9,249 bases of DNA from Bacteroidales bacterium (GTDB taxonomy: Bacteria; Bacteroidota; Bacteroidia; Bacteroidales; UBA12077). The stretch lies in contig JASGMZ010000107.1 in the NCBI GenBank assembly GCA_030156305.1, forward strand, positions 1 to 9,249. The letters are read 5' to 3'. Both the position numbers and the translations under genes were made by a program. Under the pieces are notes generated by a model that searched no databases, had not been told where the DNA came from, and saw only the letters and a program-made list of their open reading frames with translations. Positions 6,201 through 9,249 of the stretch are shown here, one piece after another. Numbering within the stretch: the first letter of the stretch is position 1; each line of letters starts with the position of its first letter.

Positions 6201-7736
6201 ATGAAAAACATCGTAAAATTTATCATCCCGCTGCTTTTGGTTATTGCAGTACCTATTATTCTTTTTATTCAAAAAGATGAAAATGAGATTCAAAAAATCG
6301 ATCAGGCAACTCAAAAAGTATTCGACCAGTTTAATCCTACGGGCCTTAGTATTGCCATTGTTCAAAACGGGCAAATTATTTATGATAAAGCATTAGGCTA
6401 TAAAAATGCAGAAAAAGTCAATTTTTTGAACAAGAATGATATTTTCAATATTGCCTCATGTACCAAAGCATTTACGGCAGCTGCTATAGGCAAACTGGTA
6501 CAGGATGGGTTGTTATCATGGGATGATAAGGTAATAGATTATATCCCTGCATTTAAATTAAAAGATGAATGTATCACAAAAAATTTAACGATTAAAGATA
6601 TATTAACTCATCGAAGCGGTTTGGGAACATTTTATGGCGATTTACTTTGGTATCACACCAACTACTCCAATAATGAGATTTTACATAGAATGCAATATCT
6701 GCCCATAACCAAACAATTTCGTACAGAATATGGATATCAGAACAATATGTATATGTTGGCAGGTGAAATCATTGAAAAAGTTACCGGCCAATCGTGGGAA
6801 AATTTTATTAAAAAAAATTTCTTGATTCCTTTAGAAATGAATGACACCAGAACATCGAGCGATGATTTTGATGGAACGGAATCCCTTGCTTTCCCGCATT
6901 ATAATGATTCACTTTTAAATCCGTATTATTTTGCCGGAGGCAAACCTGCAGCTTCTATATGGTCAAATCCGCGGGATTTAAGTCATTGGCTTACGATGTT
7001 TTTAAATAATGGCCAATGGAAAAACACACAGATTCTTTCACCCGAAATTATAAAAGAACTAACCTCTCCCGAAACTATACTTAATGTTTCTGATGAAAGA
7101 GAAAATTTTGGCATTCATTTCAGAGCCTATACACCCGGCTGGGTAGCATACGATTATTCCGGATATAAAATTCTTGAACATAGCGGCAGTATGCCAGGAT
7201 TTATTAGCAAAGTAGCTTTTTTGCCCGAAAAAAATATGGGAATAATCATCCTAAACAATGGATTTAACTTGCATTGTAACAACGCTCTGCTGTTTTCTTA
7301 CTTAGATATTATCCTGGATAAAGAAATGAATAACTGGACAGCCTATTATCTGCAGGAACAACGAAATTTTAACGACAATAGAAAGCAATTGAACAATGAA
7401 CGAATTGCCCATCGAAAATTAAATACTAAGCCCTCTTTAAAGCTCAGCAAATATACCGGAATTTATGAAGATATAATGTATGGAAAAGCTGAAGTTAAAC
7501 TTGATGATAATGACTTAAACATTACTTTTTTACCCTCACCAAAATTTTTACAAAGTAAGATGGAGCATTGGCATGACAACAGTTTTAAAGTAAACTTTAA
7601 AGACGTTTATTTACCCTTCGGAATTATTAATTTTGATGTAGATACCTTATCTAAGCAGGTAAATGGATTTACAATAGATTTACCCAATAATGATTTTCAT
7701 TTTCATAATCTCGATTTTAAAAAGTTAAATGAATAA
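6201..7736 (+). CDS. Membrane-anchored beta-lactamase-family serine hydrolase with DUF3471-like C-terminal domain
   Basis: A 511-residue enzyme of the class C beta-lactamase/low-molecular-weight PBP/esterase superfamily. An N-terminal hydrophobic segment (residues 5-23) is an uncleaved anchor or signal that places it outside the cytoplasm. The three active-site motifs are present: Ser86-Cys-Thr-Lys89 (nucleophile and base), Tyr179-Gln-Asn181, and His327-Ser-Gly329. LTHRSGL at 135-141 is the usual family signature. From about residue 405 a small beta-rich domain (LSKYTGIYEDIMYGKAEV onward, with HWHDNSF) resembles the DUF3471 tail common in this family. Such enzymes act on peptidoglycan peptides, D-amino-acid peptides or esters; sequence alone does not decide which, and antibiotic resistance should not be inferred. 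The gene leads a two-gene unit: its stop is 3 bases before the ATG of the PLP decarboxylase. Confidence 0.9.
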   Translation: MKNIVKFIIPLLLVIAVPIILFIQKDENEIQKIDQATQKVFDQFNPTGLSIAIVQNGQIIYDKALGYKNAEKVNFLNKNDIFNIASCTKAFTAAAIGKLVQDGLLSWDDKVIDYIPAFKLKDECITKNLTIKDILTHRSGLGTFYGDLLWYHTNYSNNEILHRMQYLPITKQFRTEYGYQNNMYMLAGEIIEKVTGQSWENFIKKNFLIPLEMNDTRTSSDDFDGTESLAFPHYNDSLLNPYYFAGGKPAASIWSNPRDLSHWLTMFLNNGQWKNTQILSPEIIKELTSPETILNVSDERENFGIHFRAYTPGWVAYDYSGYKILEHSGSMPGFISKVAFLPEKNMGIIILNNGFNLHCNNALLFSYLDIILDKEMNNWTAYYLQEQRNFNDNRKQLNNERIAHRKLNTKPSLKLSKYTGIYEDIMYGKAEVKLDDNDLNITFLPSPKFLQSKMEHWHDNSFKVNFKDVYLPFGIINFDVDTLSKQVNGFTIDLPNNDFHFHNLDFKKLNE

Positions 7737-7739
7737 TTG

Positions 7740-9020
7740 ATGAACCATTTTATCCCTATAAAATCTATTGGCCAATCATTCAATGAATGTATTCATTGTG
7801 GATTAATAGATCCTGAAAAGGATACAACCATTATTTTTTACGATAATGATTTTTTAAAAGCAAAAATAAAAGAACTTAAAGAGTCCTTTCCTAACAGCAC
7901 CATCCATACATCAGCAGTAAAAGCCAATCCACTGATAAAAATTTTGGAAAAAAGTAAGGCCTTAGGCCTCGGTGCAGAAGTAGCTTCCGAAGGGGAATTG
8001 TTTCTTGCACAAAAAGCAGGGTTTAGAAATGAAAAAATCATCTTCGATTCGCCGGCTAAAACGAAAGCTGAATTAACCTATGCACTTCAAAACGATATTC
8101 ATATAAATGCCGACTCGCTGATGGAGTTGGACAGGATTGCCCGGTTAAAGCAAACCATCCCTTCAGCAAGTTTGGTTGGATTAAGAATTAACCCCCAGGT
8201 TGGCACCGGAAAAATTGCCTCTACCTCATTAGCCGGGAAATACTCAAAGTTTGGTGTTCCAGTTAAAGATTACCGGGATAAAATAATTAAATATTTCAAA
8301 GCGCATGACTGGCTAAATGGAATTCACATGCATATTGGCTCGCAAGGATGTGAAATGCAATTGCTGCTCAAGGGTATTGAAAAAGGGCTGCAAATCATTA
8401 AAGAAATTAATAATACGTTAAAGAGCGAAAACAGAAAAGTTGAATTTTTTGATATTGGCGGCGGACTTCCAGTATCTTATCATCATAATCAACATCCACC
8501 GGATATAAAAATTTACGGACAAGAAATAAAAAGTTTATTAAAAAAATACAATCTTGAAAATCTAAGGCTGATTACCGAATTTGGCCGGTATTTACATGTA
8601 AACTCAGGGTACATCCTTACCAAAGTTGAATATGCCAAGCATTATCCCAACGACAACACGCTCATTGTTCATGCCGGAGCTGATTTGCTTTTAAGAGAAT
8701 GCTTAAATCCGGGTCAATGGTATCATGAGATTTCGTTATTGAACAAAGATGGGAATCACAAAAAATCGAAAACATTAAAGGAATACCAAATTGCCGGCCC
8801 ACTATGTTTTGCTAATGATATTGTTGCCCGCGATGTAAAAATCCCTGAAGCCTGCGAAGGAGATTATCTGGTAATTCACGATACCGGAGGATATACTTTT
8901 GGTATGTGGTCGAAATATGTAAGCCGAATGTTTCCTAAAATTATTGGTAAAGAAAGCAATCATTACTTTGTTATTAAAGAAAGAGAAACGGTTAAAGATA
9001 TTGTTCGATTTTGGTCTTAA
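7740..9020 (+). CDS. Fold-type III PLP-dependent decarboxylase, LysA-like with altered substrate pocket
   Basis: A 426-residue member of the diaminopimelate/ornithine/arginine decarboxylase family: alanine-racemase-like barrel followed by a beta domain. PLP-binding features are intact: Lys61 in SAVKANP, His198-Ile-Gly-Ser-Gln202, GGGLP at 240-244 (phosphate loop), Glu280-Phe-Gly-Arg283, the catalytic Cys356 in GPLCFAND, and Tyr385 in DTGGYTFG. The last 70 residues follow E. coli LysA closely. Several LysA substrate-recognition positions differ: the C-E-S motif is C-F-A, R-P-A-x-Y is R319-E-C-L-N, and S-N-Y-N is S-K-Y-V. The substrate is therefore probably not meso-diaminopimelate; another diamino acid, possibly the D form, is plausible. 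ATG 7740 is preferred over an in-frame TTG at 7737. It is the last gene of an operon with the serine hydrolase, hinting at a chain of peptide cleavage then decarboxylation. No signal peptide, so cytoplasmic. Confidence 0.88.
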   Translation: MNHFIPIKSIGQSFNECIHCGLIDPEKDTTIIFYDNDFLKAKIKELKESFPNSTIHTSAVKANPLIKILEKSKALGLGAEVASEGELFLAQKAGFRNEKIIFDSPAKTKAELTYALQNDIHINADSLMELDRIARLKQTIPSASLVGLRINPQVGTGKIASTSLAGKYSKFGVPVKDYRDKIIKYFKAHDWLNGIHMHIGSQGCEMQLLLKGIEKGLQIIKEINNTLKSENRKVEFFDIGGGLPVSYHHNQHPPDIKIYGQEIKSLLKKYNLENLRLITEFGRYLHVNSGYILTKVEYAKHYPNDNTLIVHAGADLLLRECLNPGQWYHEISLLNKDGNHKKSKTLKEYQIAGPLCFANDIVARDVKIPEACEGDYLVIHDTGGYTFGMWSKYVSRMFPKIIGKESNHYFVIKERETVKDIVRFWS

Positions 9021-9102
9021 CAACTATTTTTTTAAGTTAGCAAGCATCTATCAGAAAAAATTCTAATACATACCTGTTCGATGAAAAAGGATGATTAAAA
9101 AC

Positions 9103-9141
9103 AAAAAAGGCGAATTCCAAATTATCAGATTCGCCTTTTTT
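9103..9141. terminator. Bidirectional Rho-independent terminator
   Basis: AAAAAAGGCGAAT (9103-9115) pairs perfectly with ATTCGCCTTTTTT (9129-9141) around a 13-base loop. It has a T tract when read in either direction. It lies 82 bases past the decarboxylase stop and 9 bases past the proposed stop of the convergent gene at the right edge, so it can end both transcripts. Confidence 0.88.
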
Positions 9142-9150
9142 TATTTTTAG

Positions 9151-9249
9151 CTAGTGCATCTTAGAAAACACCAGTTTTTTTAGTGGCGTAATAAAAAACG
9201 TCAAGAACAAGGCTTGCGAAGAATTGGCAGCCAGGAGTTTACTGACGTA
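9151..9249 (-). CDS. C-terminal end of an unidentified protein (N-terminus beyond right edge)
   Basis: The minus-strand frame is open from the right edge to a TAG at 9153-9151, giving 32 codons ending TPLKKLVFSKMH. The other two minus-strand frames are closed by stops in this stretch. A bidirectional terminator starts 9 bases past the stop, which supports a real gene end. The fragment is too short to identify; it has a hydrophobic patch (ALFLTFFI) followed by a basic tail. It could also be chance read-through in a short non-coding edge. Confidence 0.4.
   Translation of the reverse strand, partial: YVSKLLAANSSQALFLTFFITPLKKLVFSKMH

Noticed and set aside
6201..7736. Calling the serine hydrolase an antibiotic-resistance beta-lactamase
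   Set aside because: The active-site motifs are shared by many peptidases and esterases. The DUF3471-like tail, uncleaved anchor and decarboxylase neighbour favour a metabolic role.
7740..9020. Naming the decarboxylase lysA
   Set aside because: Several substrate-contact motifs of LysA are replaced, so the symbol would overstate what the sequence shows.

Overview
The window looks like a chromosomal segment from a member of the Bacteroidota, probably near the Bacteroidales/Marinilabiliales. The support is indirect. The DNA is AT-rich, starts are preceded by A-rich leaders instead of Shine-Dalgarno sequences, and one promoter element matches the Bacteroidota -7 consensus TAnnTTTG. The gene types (lipoprotein S9 peptidase, Tat-type DUF362 protein beside a polyferredoxin, beta-lactamase-family hydrolase with a DUF3471-like tail) also fit. 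No rRNA, tRNA, CRISPR array, transposase or phage gene was seen.

Left part (1-2934). A small two-helix membrane protein gene runs off the left edge on the minus strand. A clear Rho-independent terminator separates it from a minus-strand gene for an oligopeptidase B-type serine peptidase with a lipoprotein signal. Upstream of that, on the plus strand, lies a 56-residue PspC-like reading frame that looks decayed. The rest of that 536-base gap is AT-rich and apparently non-coding.

Centre (2935-6059). A tight minus-strand pair encodes a Tat-exported DUF362 protein and, 3 bases later, a 521-residue membrane polyferredoxin. The latter joins a NapH-like membrane domain to a NapG-like periplasmic domain through an internal twin-arginine motif. 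Together they suggest a route from the quinone pool to a periplasmic redox reaction whose substrate is unknown. This is the best candidate here for an under-described system. Divergently transcribed from them is a six-helix membrane protein that resembles the S component of an ECF vitamin transporter, though this is uncertain.

Right part (6060-9249). A plus-strand pair, 3 bases apart, encodes a membrane-anchored serine hydrolase of the beta-lactamase/penicillin-binding-protein class and a fold-type III PLP decarboxylase. The decarboxylase is LysA-like overall but has altered substrate-pocket motifs. A promoter overlapped by a 10-bp dyad precedes the pair. A hairpin with A and T tracts on its two sides ends it and probably also serves a convergent minus-strand gene cut off by the right edge.
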